Of a DNA stretch of 64,000 nucleotides, positions 19,595 to 30,729 are shown one piece after another. The stretch spans positions 310,001-374,000 of the forward strand of contig NADL03000677.1 in NCBI GenBank assembly GCA_002205965.3, in the 5' to 3' direction. This stretch comes from Kappaphycus alvarezii. Lineage: Eukaryota > Rhodophyta > Florideophyceae > Gigartinales > Solieriaceae. The notes under the pieces are model-generated. The model was not told the DNA's origin. It saw only the letters and a list, made by a program, of their open reading frames with translations, and searched no databases. The position numbers were made by a program, and so were the translations under genes. The stretch's first letter is position 1, and every line of letters begins with the position of its first letter.

Positions 19595-19942
19595 TTGTTC
19601 GAAAATGATCCGGCGATTCTCGTCCTAGAATCGTTTGTTGTCGGTCGCATTGGAGACGATGATGATTTAACAGTGATGCACATCGCTCGTATTGATGACT
19701 GGATGACAGCATTAATCGATGAATTGCCGCGCAAGATGAATGGAATAAGGAAGGGTGGTAGCGAGGCTTTGGTTCTCAAAGGAAAATACGAGGAGAACAA
19801 CGGCCAAACGACTGAGGTTTTGCGGCTCCCTTGCCGTGCAGAACTTTGGAAGAATGCAAGAAAACGCCGAGTATACCATTTTCATGGATTAATTTCAGAT
19901 TCTGAGACGCTCTACTCTACAAGGAGACTTGCAAAACAATAA
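19595..19942 (+). CDS. Unrecognised ORF, 115 codons
   Basis: The frame holds LVLESFVVGRIGDDDDLTVM, then ARIDDWMTALIDELPRKMN and a basic C-terminus. It follows the preceding unrecognised pieces on the same strand, so it could be another exon or a separate small gene. No motif allows a function. Confidence 0.3.
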   Translation: MFENDPAILVLESFVVGRIGDDDDLTVMHIARIDDWMTALIDELPRKMNGIRKGGSEALVLKGKYEENNGQTTEVLRLPCRAELWKNARKRRVYHFHGLISDSETLYSTRRLAKQ

Positions 19943-20459
19943 TCGAAAGAATACAGTCGCGTTTAATTATCGTCGTAATGGCCACTATTACATTGCTCTT
20001 ACACCCACATACTTCAATGATATTGTACGTTATTGGTTGGGCATTGTACATAACTGCTATATTTTCCATTCAGAAGATATACGTGAGAAAACAAAACCAT
20101 TCTCGGCTGATTATAACAAAAATTTTCTGGAGGAATAGTCAAGTAAAGAGATATTTTTAGTAGTAGCGACAGAATACTCATTGCAAAAAACAGTGCCTAG
20201 CACCGCAAAACGAACGTATTTCATTCGAAATTAACTTTGCTACACCTCGCCATCATGCCGTTAATTGCACTAAAACCATTTGTACCCACCCGTATGTTTC
20301 TATGGTCCTTATACCCACCTTCCTCGCGACTTTGGTTGTCATCCCATAATTCCTGCGACGAAAAACTCGTGTAGACGTATTTCGAACCCACTTTCCACTA
20401 ATCTTGCAGTTTCTGCGTGGGCGGCAAGATATCGAGTCCTATTAATGTGTGACTGCTTC
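19943..20459. other. No recognised gene
   Basis: Short frames only (19978-20160, 20280-20510). The latter overlaps the copia LTR. Nothing distinctive was seen. Confidence 0.3.
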
Positions 20460-20464
20460 ATCTC
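20460..20464. repeat. Target-site duplication ATCTC, left copy
   Basis: ATCTC precedes the TG of the left LTR and recurs at 25132-25136, directly after the right LTR. Confidence 0.7.
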
Positions 20465-20573
20465 TGTCAAAGGAACCAAGACAGACTATCCGGCAACCAA
20501 AATAGTATAAAACGACGCCCTCTTAATCAAACAATAGTGAGAAGTAAAGAGGGTATCGATCTACGAACCAAAA
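20465..20573 (+). repeat. 5' LTR of the copia element
   Basis: It starts TGTCAAAGGAACCAAG and shares CGGCAACCAAAATAGTATAA and AGTAAAGAGGGTATCGATCT with 24975-25131. It lacks about 46 bases present near the start of the right copy. The exact 3' end is uncertain by a few bases. Confidence 0.7.
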
Positions 20574-20850
20574 TATTATGGGCAAACGCTTCACATAACC
20601 CACTGCCGAACACCAAATCCATGGTCACAAGACCGCCAACGGCTTGCACATCCGAACTGGATCCACAGTCTCCCCACAAGCAACAACCAAGACCCACACC
20701 CGCTCTGTCCGCTAGAGCCACCAGGGCATCACGCAGGGCTCAGAACGCCCCTTCACCTTGCTCACCCAAGAGCTTCTCAGACTCACGAGACTCCAAGCAT
20801 CCGACACTCAACCTCCATACCATCCACACGAGCCAAGCACCACACCCACA

Positions 20851-22395
20851 ATGAACACAGTACCCACTCCCAAGATAGCCCAACTCAACAAGGAAAACTA
20901 CACACCATGGGTCCTCTCAATCCATGGAGCTTCCGCCTCAATCGACGCAACGGAACAAGTCACACAAGATCCTGAGCCACCTAACGATCCAGCAGAACTC
21001 AAAACACTCACCCAAAAGCAAGCCGTACTGGTGGGCGCCCTCATCGACTCCATCCCCTATGAGATCACAGACATCGTCGTCCACAGCAACCAACGCCCGA
21101 CACCACACCGACTCATAACAGAAGTCACAAAATACATTGACGCAAAGCAATATCATGATCATCACACGCTAAAGACAAGGGCAGAAGCAACCCGGTTCAC
21201 GGAGGACATGACAGTCGCAGATTACCTCACCGCACATGAACGCATCCGCGCCAAAATGCTCACCGCACACTATCCGGACATATCCAATCCACCCACAACG
21301 GTGGAATTCATGATAGAAGGCCTCTGAACCAACTCAACCACATCCATGATCGCACTTCTCATGTATGACAACAAACCGAAAGACCCAAATGAATATGCCC
21401 AAAGTCTCACAGGCCTAATCCGGCTCAACACGCAAGGCCAAGCCGGCCCTACACACGGAGCCCCGCACACAGCAGACACCACCAATGCGGTCCTTGCAGA
21501 AATCCTCAAGCAGCTCAACGCCTTTCGTAGCTCCAACCAGACGAAACGCAACAGCTTCAAGCCATGCCAACATCACATGGCCCTCGAATTCGCTAATCCA
21601 CGGCACACTGACGACCAACGCAGAGATCCCAACCACCCGAAAACACTCAAGGCCCAACCAGGAGCCAAACAAGCTGACAACGACTACACCACCCTGATAC
21701 ACCAACTCCAAGCCATGATCTCGGTAAACCAAGTCCCCGCCGAATACAACCAAGACTGTACGTACATACTCGACTCCGGAGCCACACCCACCCACATCGT
21801 AACCCCCACACCCGAAATTTTCAAACTGAACTTACCAATCCCAACCTCCACCGCCACGGAATCAAACTCCATATGCACCCACGATGGTATCATAACAATC
21901 AAGCCGACAACGAATAAGCGCCTGCATCTCCCCGCAATGGCCAACTCATCCCTTCGCCACAACCTACTGTCTGTCCACGACATAGCAAAGTACCACGGTC
22001 CTATTTTCTTCACAGAAACAATCGCCCTCCTCCTTGCACGAAAACACAACACCATCAAGCTAATAGCCAAAGCACCATTGGTCAAACAGCTCCAGGCCTA
22101 CGTAGTAGCAACAGGTACACAACACCCTCCATCCCCACAAGCTAGGCTAGCAGGCACAACCGAAATCATGAGACGTAAAACGAAACCGCGCACCACAACT
22201 ATCCAACCGACACCCCCACCCCACCTCACACACCAAGGCCAACGCCCACCAAACAAAAACACCCAGCCCCCAAACCCACCCACGGACACACTGTGCGTGC
22301 CCACCCATCCAAACCGATACGAATCACACCCCACCCACGGCTCCCACCTAAACCAATCGCAAGACTCACCGAAAAACTGCACAAATGGCACATGA
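20851..22395 (+). pseudogene. Copia gag and protease
   Basis: The ATG at 20851 opens MNTVPTPKIAQLNKENYTPW, whose 'L…ENY..W' is the usual copia gag opening. The frame reads through a TGA at 21325-21327 and continues to 22395. Near 21560-21600 a Cys/His-containing stretch (KPCQHHMALEF) may be a damaged zinc knuckle. TYILDSGATPTHIV at about 21757-21798 is the retropepsin active site with intact DSG. The C-terminal part is Pro/Thr-rich. Confidence 0.75.
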
Positions 22396-23260
22396 TTCTC
22401 AACCACGCCAATACCCGCACCATACAAGAAATGGCCAAACACAACACACTGCCACTCATACCCAAGCAACTCCGCCAACCTCCACCTCCCCTATCCTGCA
22501 TACCGTGCCGACACGCGAAACTCACCAAAGCTCCGCACCAACCAAACACCAAAAAATACAAAGTCGGAGCATATGCCAGCTCGGACACATGCGGCCCCAT
22601 AAAGCCACCATCCAAACACGGCAGCCACCATTTCCTCACGTTCTTGGATGCAGAAAGCAAATACCTCAACATATACATGCTCCGATCTAAAGACCAAATC
22701 AAACACTTCACACCCATACACATGGCACTGATCAAAACATTCCATGGGCAACCCCCCCATACAGTACGCGTTGACAACTCAAAAGAACTCATCTCACAAC
22801 AACTGCAAGACCTATACAAGCACCAGGGCATACAGCTCAAAAAAAACACCCTACCAGCCCCAGGAAAACTCAAGAGCAGAAGGCATCAATCGCTTGCTTA
22901 TGAATGCGGTACGGGCCGCCATCACGGCAGCCAAAATGCCCCTGATATTTTCGGAAGACGCACTGCAAGACGTTGTGTACAAATACAACCTCATACGACA
23001 CTCAGCCACCGGCAAATCCCCTTACCAGCTATGGTACAGGTGCAAACCGACCATCTCAGCCCTCTTCACATTCGGACAGTACGGACACATCTCGATCCAC
23101 AAGCCAAAGTCTAAGCTGGAACCCAGAGCAGTAATGGTGCGATACATGCACCCCATCGATGATTCCGTGATCCGTAAATGGAACCCAGCATCGGAAGAAT
23201 ACATACGAGCACGCGCCAGGGACTTTCGACCCTATGACCTGAGACAAGACCCCACGCCCA
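22293..23260 (+). pseudogene. Copia integrase (frameshifted)
   Basis: The first frame (22293-23114) has the zinc-binding part (KWHMILNHANTRTIQEM, then CIPCRHAK) and the first two catalytic acids in SSDTCGPI and VRVDNSKEL. The third, in NSRAEGINRL, is in the next frame (22744-23907) after a one-base shift near 22850. KSPYQLWY follows, the conserved end of the core. The enzyme inserts element cDNA. Confidence 0.8.
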
Positions 23261-23990
23261 CCATACCGATGGCTTTACAGGCCACCCCACAACGCCTACC
23301 AGAACCACCTCAGACAACAGCGCAGGCTCGCAAATACAAGGATGCACAGTTACGGGCTGAAGCCCACGACAAGGAACTGGACACACTAAACAGAGAAGAA
23401 ACATTCAAGTGTGTCCGTAACAACAAAGTTCCTCGCTCAGCGAAAGTCATCCCACTAAAAATGACGTACAGATACAAGCACTCTCCCAACCTAACCATAG
23501 CCCGAAAAGCTCGCTGCTCCGTCCGCGGCGACAAGATGAAACCATACCTCCACTATTACCCAAACAACACAACAACGTACAAGGCCGAAAAAACAACAGT
23601 ACGCCTCCTCCTTGCCATCGCCGCCCACTATGGATGGAAAATTAGCCACTTCGATATACCAGCAGCATACCTCCACGAACCATACACCTACTCCAAGCCG
23701 GTTTATATCCAAGAGCAACCACAATTCAATGGCGAAATAAGACACCCGCACCACACTGGGATACTATTACGGAACCTCTACGAAACACCACCTGCAGCGC
23801 ACACATATCACACCAGCCTGGTATCTCACCTCAAGGCGCACGGATACAACCAGAACCAAGCAGACCCCTGTCTGTTCTCAAACACCACAACGGAGCCCCC
23901 ATCCTAATAGAAGTAAGCATGGACAACTTCCTACCCATATACCACCTACCTGAAAACATCCAAGAACTGCTGACTATCCTCGGCAAGAAA
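23260..23990 (+). pseudogene. Copia reverse transcriptase with altered catalytic motif
   Basis: VPRSAKVIPLKMTYRYK opens the RT and KISHFDIPAAYLHEPY carries the first catalytic Asp. ILLRNLYETPPAAHTYH and then CLFSN follow. After a frame change the catalytic box reads VSMDNFL (23913-23933), where active copia elements have V(Y/F)VDD. The second Asp is therefore Asn and the Tyr is Ser in this copy. Confidence 0.75.
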
Positions 23991-24113
23991 TAGAAAATAT
24001 CGAATCTAGGCTATCCCACTACATACCTAAAGTGGAACATCAAAAGAACGCAGCACGGACACATCCACGTCTCCCAACCGCATGTAATCAAGGCGCTCCT
24101 CCACAAAACGCGC

Positions 24114-24837
24114 ATGACAAACAGCAAACCAAATGAAACACCCGTACCAGAGAACTGCAACTGGATCGAAGCAAACACAGCCACTCCCCTAACCCCGCCG
24201 CAAACCAAGCAGTACCAATCCATACTAGGAGATCTCAGGTACCTCACAGACAGCACCAGGCCGGATATACAATTCGGGGTCAACAAGCTCGCGGAACACA
24301 TGCGCAAACCCACAACACAGCACTACAAAATTCTCTGCTGGCTCCTGCAGTACCTAAACGCCACACAAAATCACGGCATACTGTATCGCTAGAACACACA
24401 ACTAAAGCCAATCGGCCACCCCATCACAACATATACGGACGCCGACTTTGCAAACAGCACCAACCGCAAGTCACGAACAGGCATTGTCCACACCGCACGG
24501 GGATCACCGATAAGGTGGTGCAGCAGCAAACAGAATATTGTTGCGAAGTCCACCTGCGAATCAGAGTACATGGCAGCATCCGATGACGTCCAACAAACGC
24601 AATGGCTACGACGACTACTCCAAGACTGCATATTCGCAACAACAAGAGCATCCAAAGTACTTACAGACAACACCGCCACCATGCAAATAGCCAAGAACAG
24701 TGCACCAACGAAGAAACGAAAACTCATCGACATAACCATCACCACTTGGTAGACCACGTGCAACGCAATACAGTCACCATGCATTATGTCGCATCAGCTC
24801 ACAACATTGCTGACATGTTCACAAAGGCCCTAGGCTA
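24114..24837 (+). pseudogene. Copia RNase H domain
   Basis: The frame has SILGDLRYLTDSTRPDIQF, a TAG at 24390-24392, then TTYTDADFANSTNRKSRTG, the SKQNIVAKSTCESEYMA block and VLTDNTATMQIAKN. These are the RNase H signatures of copia pol, in the right order. The end reads HNIADMFTKALG just before the right LTR, after a small frame change near 24740. Confidence 0.8.
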
Positions 24838-24974
24838 GAACAAAATCGCCAGGCACCGAAGCCAACTCCACATATGCGACCTCACCGCTACCGACCCCAA
24901 CACACCCTCCAACGCCAACCTCACCCAAAACCCCAACGGCCAACCTGATTTTGCTCCATCTTTTTCCCCAAGAC

Positions 24975-25131
24975 TGTCAAAGGAACCAAGAAAGCAATCA
25001 AAACGAGAAGAAAAATCGCTCTAATCAAAGTAACCCAGACAGACTGTACGGCAACCAAAATAGTATAAAACGACGCTTTCGTAATCAAACAATAGTGAGA
25101 AGTAAAGAGGGTATCGATCTACGAGCCAACA
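24975..25131 (+). repeat. 3' LTR of the copia element
   Basis: 157 bp, starting TGTCAAAGGAACCAAG and ending …GAGCCAACA, followed by ATCTC at 25132-25136, which repeats the left flank. It includes a 46-base stretch missing from the left LTR. Confidence 0.75.
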
Positions 25132-25136
25132 ATCTC

Positions 25137-27293
25137 TGTCTTCAGGATTTTCCTCTGATGTAATGCTGGTATTGGTTCCCTCATTGCTGAGCGACGAAGC
25201 TTCGATGTCATCTTAAAATACATCTTGTATGTTGCATGGGCGTACTCAAAGAGCCCTTCATTAAGGTACTGCAAATTTACTATATTGCGCAGGTCATCAA
25301 TTACGTGATCAAGCATGGTTCGTTTCAAGGTCCCCATTTTTGATTTCTGATAAGAACCAAGTACCTCGACAGCAAGTTTCTTGAAAATTTTGATTGTGTC
25401 GGTCGTATAACCGAGGCATTGTTAATCCCCTCCAATTATATCACTAGCATATTACGTTAATAATCGAAAGAGATCAACATATTCGACAAACAATTTGGTA
25501 ACACTGCTTTCGTCACAGTACCAGTCCATTATTGCTCCTAGAAATGGTGTTTTTTTCGGTAATCTTGAAGTATTTTTCCTGCAGCATTCTTTAGATTACA
25601 TCCTCACAAAAAATTCAAATGAATCCATCCTTGCCTCCATCAAATGAAAAGTCAGCATTAACGTTGTAGCCGACCGGGTCGCTTGAGATGAATCTCAGGA
25701 ATTCGTTAAGTTCTCTCAATATTTCACTTCTTAGATTTTTAAAAAATCTTGCAACCGAAGGTCTAGATTAAAGAGAAAACGAGAACATGTCTTCAGAACG
25801 AAGTGGTTCCGTGGCCGTTTGGTTCAGAAGTCGAGATATACCTAAACGGAAATTGTGCATCGGCTCAAAAGAGAACATGTTGTAAATATCCAAAGTTGGA
25901 CAAATACCAACAAATGAAAAATCACGGATTATTGGTTTGCGTTCCCATATCGAAAGGCAATTCAAAAGTTCCGAAGCCTCTTTCCTCAATCGTCGGGATG
26001 CTCGGAGGTTCTCCTCCGAGCATGATATGGAGTGGGAATGTAAAGAATCTTGTGAGTTAAGAACATCGGTCGTGTGACCAATGCTTCTTACCGCTGAGTC
26101 AGTCCAAATGGGAACATTTCTCTGGCTGTTATAAGGCTTAGTAGTACATATACCGGCTCGTACTGAGAGGAACTGCTTTGCCTCCAGAAGATCTGTACAG
26201 TACGTCCCAATAACGTTGTGACATCCCCAAAGAACTCCCTTTGCGTCAACTGCTTAGAATCCGCGTTTCGCAACTCCTTTCAACGTTTCCATTACCGACT
26301 CAATTACCTCTTGTGCTTTCATCTCTGTTTTTCCTTATTGAAACTTTCATTTGTTTTCTGTAGAAATGACACAATAGTGCTCCCATCTTTGATTAACTTT
26401 CTTCGTATCTCCTCGGCAAAATTTTGGGATATTATGTGAAACGGGTAAAAGCTCAGACGAGAGTGCTTCAGGGATATTACAGATTTATAACAGTACAACT
26501 GAGTAATGAAGACAAGTGACTGCTCATCATCCCTTTCCATATCACATCAGTGAATATTCCGACGAGGATCCGCCACGATAGAATCCTGGACAGCAGGAAT
26601 AGCTCGAGTCCCGCATTAATTGGATGAAAGTGACGGCTTTTAAATTCCGGGTATCTAAAAATATTCATAATGGATACTCGCCGAATCTGTGATCTCAAAG
26701 TTTCAACAATATCTCGGCTATAGCAATGAACTGCTGGTCCATGCCGTTTTGGTGACAAATTGAACAACTTAAACCCGTTCGCAGTAAACTCATCATGTAT
26801 CTCAAAACACACATCTCCCTGCCGAAATGATTTAAGACTGGGTAAGCGACGCCTGAATTCCTCTCTCTGAAACATTGGGGATGACAGTAGATTGAATATT
26901 TGCATAGCGATCTGATTTCCGCACTTTTTGACAACATACTGAATCGCATTTGCAGTTCTTTGATAAACATATCCTTCCTTACTTTCGACCGCTTTTTCTT
27001 CTGAGAAAAGCCTGGCAGTATTCAAGGCTTCTATAAATCCATTATCTTCTGCCTTGAACTACAACATAATCTCGGTCGCTTCCCCAGCGTCACTTAAGTT
27101 GTGGCGGTCTATTAGAAGATTCCTCCCAGCTCCGCCAAGGGAATGAGGCATATAAGCAACCAGCTTTTCTATCAGCCCTCAAGATTCTCCCCTTACATGA
27201 GCGGTATGAGAGCACTTTGAAAAATGAAAAACCATTCCCAGTGTATTTCGGGACGTAAATGGAAAAGGCTTTCGGGGACATCGTAAAAGTCAA
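25137..27293 (-). pseudogene. Decayed DNA-transposon-like ORFs, minus strand
   Basis: Coding-like pieces in transcription order are 27090-27293, 26477-27025 (182 codons), 25768-25989 and 25119-25337. The third contains NMFSFEPMHNFRLGISRLL, which resembles the 'F.EPMH.L.LG.S..L' box in large eukaryotic transposases of the KDZ/Zisupton or Tnp2 kind. The last contains NLQYLNEGLFEYAHATYK. The 182-codon piece has no motif I can name. Stops separate all pieces, so the element is dead. The class assignment is inference from one motif. Confidence 0.35.
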
Positions 27294-27299
27294 TAGGAT

Positions 27300-29391
27300 A
27301 ACTTGCCCATAATGGCTTCTTCAATATCTCAAAAGATAATAAGTTAAGGTGGATGATGGTATTTTTGACACAAGTAGAAGTTCATTTATGCACATAGTGG
27401 CAATATTTACATTCATCCTCGGTAGTTGGATAAAGTTGGATGAGGAAAAATTAAGAAAGAATTGGTGGTATCACCAACGCAAATAATGCTTATTTTTTGA
27501 TTTATTTGTTTCTTACGTGGCCTAAATCACCAAAATTAAAAATAAAATTTCGGTCGCATGACCTGTGCAAGTAAGTCCCCCATTATAATCGTGTCGATAC
27601 GAATAATTTTCAATGGCCCTTGCAAAATGATGTAATTTTTTCAACAGTAGACTACCACGTACTAAAATAACTGCTGCAATTATTGTGATCGAATTGAGAT
27701 AAAGACTTCTGATACAAAGCAAAAAATCATTTCAGATTCAGTTTTCTTTAAAAAATCCGCAGTTGATTAGCACACGCTCAATCCCGTCCTTTGTTGTCAG
27801 GAGGCGGATTAAAGTCGAAACAAAAGGCTCTTACAACTTAAAACTTCAATTCTTGAAGTGTGGTGAGGGTCACTACGTACAAAGCCTACAGGGTTCCACA
27901 TGTTTACTTCTCGCTTGCATGTCTTAAATTTATGAGATGTAGTTTACGTGTAAAGTAGCGTAAAATCTGAAATGCTGTGCTGTTTTGGGCATGTTCTTTG
28001 GTTTCTGAATTCCAAGCCCTGGAGGGAACTTAACGTTGACAGTTCAGGCTTTCTTATTTCCCAGCACATCTCACTTCCTAATTGTAAGCAACGTCAAAGC
28101 AGCATGCTTCTGCCCTCAGATTCCTCTGAGGTCTCATCCGTTTACTGCAAGATCGTGCTACCCCTTTTGAATCGCAGTTCCATCTCGAGCTTTGCTGCTT
28201 TGGATGCCGATTGACTGCTTTGGTTTTTATTGGATTATAATGTAGGTGAAGTTAACTGCATACATTTGTATGTGCCGTTAAGGCTAAGTTTATTTATTGA
28301 ATCATTGCGTAAACTGACTGCGCTGCTCTTATTAATCACTCCGGGGGTGCGATTACGTATACCTATCAGTGGTGAGGCTTGTTCTTGGTACGCTGTCGCG
28401 ATTAGACTGCCACCATCATCATGCTACTAACGTATGCCAATTATATTGATTGTGAGTTCGTCAGAGTTCCTCCTTGATGATGCGATATACTCGCAGGCTC
28501 GGCAAGGTAAGGGTGAATTCGCAACGTAAGATTTAGGACGGATGGGGTAGACTATGGGAGCGTGGCTACTAACCAAAATACCTTCTTTAATGATAAATCT
28601 GACGTGCGGGTGGTGTCCTTGACCATGCGACGGATGATATATTTCGTTATGGTAGGCTGCTTTTGATTTTAATATGCCCATCAATCATACGTACATATAT
28701 TCATTGCGAAAACAGCAAGCATAGTTTGTCGGAAGACAGAGTAAAATGTGAGTAGATTACGGGAACGTGGTAACTGACTAGACAATGTCCAGGGGTGCTA
28801 TGTCTGTTACCCTGCGACGTATTTGGTCCGACGGCCGAAGTGCGACTTCGCCGCGGTGTGCCATAAGGCGAGGCCCTTTTTAATCGTCATACGGCTGCAA
28901 GGATTTTTCGTTTGTGGAACTGAGGTAATATCGTTGGGTAACTGAGAACGTATGTAGATGGAGGGCCGGATCCCGTTAACTGACCGAAAATGTCCTGTAT
29001 TGGTATTTTTGCTCCATAGCTGGCCTAAAAATCAACGATAGAAGTGAGAAGAGGACGCAACGTGCTACTAACCAATTAATCTTCTATATTCTTGTTTCTG
29101 TTACGTTCGATGTCTCAGACCCTTAGTCGTGTCATTCATGCAGTATCTCATCAAATTATGGTAGTGCTCTGATTATACATCGTGTTTCAATGTTTTATTA
29201 TTTGCGGGAAAATCAACTTAAGATTCAGTACTGCGACCGAAGACTTCCTTATGATACAACTTAGACTCGGGGACGCATGTTATCTCTAAGAATCATCTAC
29301 CGATATTTCGATGGGTAACTCTCCCTTAAAGGGAATGACTGTGGTATCTTGTGCTCTTCTTTTCGTTTTTCTTTCCGTTTCAATTAGACTT
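27300..29391. other. AT-rich DNA, no recognised gene; diverged short repeats
   Basis: Only short accidental-looking frames are present. From about 28540 to 29070 a motif like GTAGACTATGGGAGCGTGG followed by CTACTAACC recurs in diverged form (28545, 28752, 29048 and neighbours), suggesting remains of a repeat array or element ends. Confidence 0.3.
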
Positions 29392-29694
29392 TCAGAAGTG
29401 GTTCCCTGGGCGTCCCACCGAGGAATAATTAGGCATCAATATATTTATGCTGTAACTAACTGAGACAACTTCTGCATTTATATTTTTGTTTTCGATGAAC
29501 AACATGGGCAAAAAGTAGTCGAAGATGTTCCTAACTTCATTTGGTAGTGCATGAATTACACTTCTTTCTAAGATTGCATCACTTTGCTTGGAACTGTCCC
29601 CCTTAGTCTTCGGAAATAGCTGCCCTGCATCCCTAATCAGTAAAACCCCCAATTTCCCCCCTTTTCTTGGACTAACCATGAGTTCTTCTTTCAA
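29392..29694 (-). CDS. Unrecognised ORF, 100 codons
   Basis: This frame in AT-rich DNA reads MKEELMVSPRKGGKLGVLL and includes AILERSVIHALPNEVRNIF. It has no transmembrane segment or known motif. Its neighbours are featureless. It may be a fragment of an element or chance. Confidence 0.2.
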   Translation of the reverse strand: MKEELMVSPRKGGKLGVLLIRDAGQLFPKTKGDSSKQSDAILERSVIHALPNEVRNIFDYFLPMLFIENKNINAEVVSVSYSINILMPNYSSVGRPGNHF

Positions 29695-30269
29695 AAATGG
29701 TGGCTATCCAGCTATTTGGAAATACTTGTACTGTGTTATTTTATGAGGTAATTGTATTTCTGGTACAGTTCACGAAACTTTCCAGAAACGAATAGTATCT
29801 CGGGCTATATTTCCTGCTTTTGAGCAGTACCTGTGTGAGCAGAATCGTCAAATTCTTAGACGGTTCCTGAGACCTTAGCATAAACCCTCCATTATTCCTG
29901 GATGAAATTCCAAACACTCAGTTCTAAGATAGTAGACTTGGGTTTTCATTCTCGAGTACAATATCATATTGTAAAGATGCTCTTGAGGTATTTCGACATG
30001 GATCAACAAAATATTTCGTTACTACTTTTAGTATATCTATGCCAGTAATATTGGGAGACCTAGAAGTAAACTATGGAATTTCTGCGCCTACCAGGTGAAT
30101 TCTTTGGAATTCTTGAATTTAACCTGGACTGCCAAAAATATTTATGAGATCATTGGAATGGCTATACACCCAGCTTGTTCCACTCTAATTACGAGAAATA
30201 CGTACAAAGTTACGTTCCTTAAAAATCTCTTTACTATAATCTTATCTTACCCCGTGAATATGGCATTAA

Positions 30270-30415
30270 ATTTTTGTAAAACCAAGATTTCTGGTCCAGG
30301 AACAGGTACAGCCAAAACCATGATTCCTGATTCTTTTTTGAACTTGTAACCTGGACATCCACCTTGGTTTTTTTGGACTTACTTGGGTTTGGAAAATTAC
30401 CGACGTAATGACTGA
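30270..30415 (-). repeat. Dispersed repeat, inverted relative to 10763-10870
   Basis: The reverse complement carries ACGTCGGTAATTTTCCAAAC, matching ACGTCAGTAATTTTCCAAAT at 10763 with two differences. Both continue with CCAAG and CTGG-rich sequence. This is probably a non-coding element family. Confidence 0.5.
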
Positions 30416-30729
30416 GGGGAAGAGGCCTTTTAAAATTACCGTACTTTAACTCTACCACACCTACTTCTCTACCACCTACAGTTCCCAGCGGATAACACAG
30501 GGTCCCCTACCTTTTTCAAAAACCTCAATCATTTTTAACACATTCTAAATAGATGACTAAGACAGAAAGAATATATAGTAGGTAAACTAAAATATTAGCG
30601 GCAAGGCTGTAAGTAGAACATATAGAAACCTTTTAAGGTCCCTTTTTTGTAAGTACCTATCCTGCTGATTTAGATAATAATCGTTGATACACTCCTTTTG
30701 GCTGCCCTGACCTATCATTGTCTCTATTC

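Larger units (their letters stand above)
20465..25131 (+). mobile_element. Ty1/copia LTR retrotransposon, about 4.7 kb
   Basis: Short LTRs (20465-20573 and 24975-25131) in direct orientation and matching 5-bp flanks define the element. On the plus strand it has gag, a protease with DSGA, integrase, RT and RNase H; integrase before RT is the copia order. The coding strand is unusually rich in C and A (CAC, ACC, CCA codons), unlike its AT-rich neighbours. Stops and frameshifts interrupt the polyprotein. Confidence 0.85.

Noticed and set aside
21415..23754. Several minus-strand ORFs opposite the copia element
   Set aside because: Val/Gly/Trp-rich mirror images of a C-rich coding strand whose plus-strand products have clear copia motifs.
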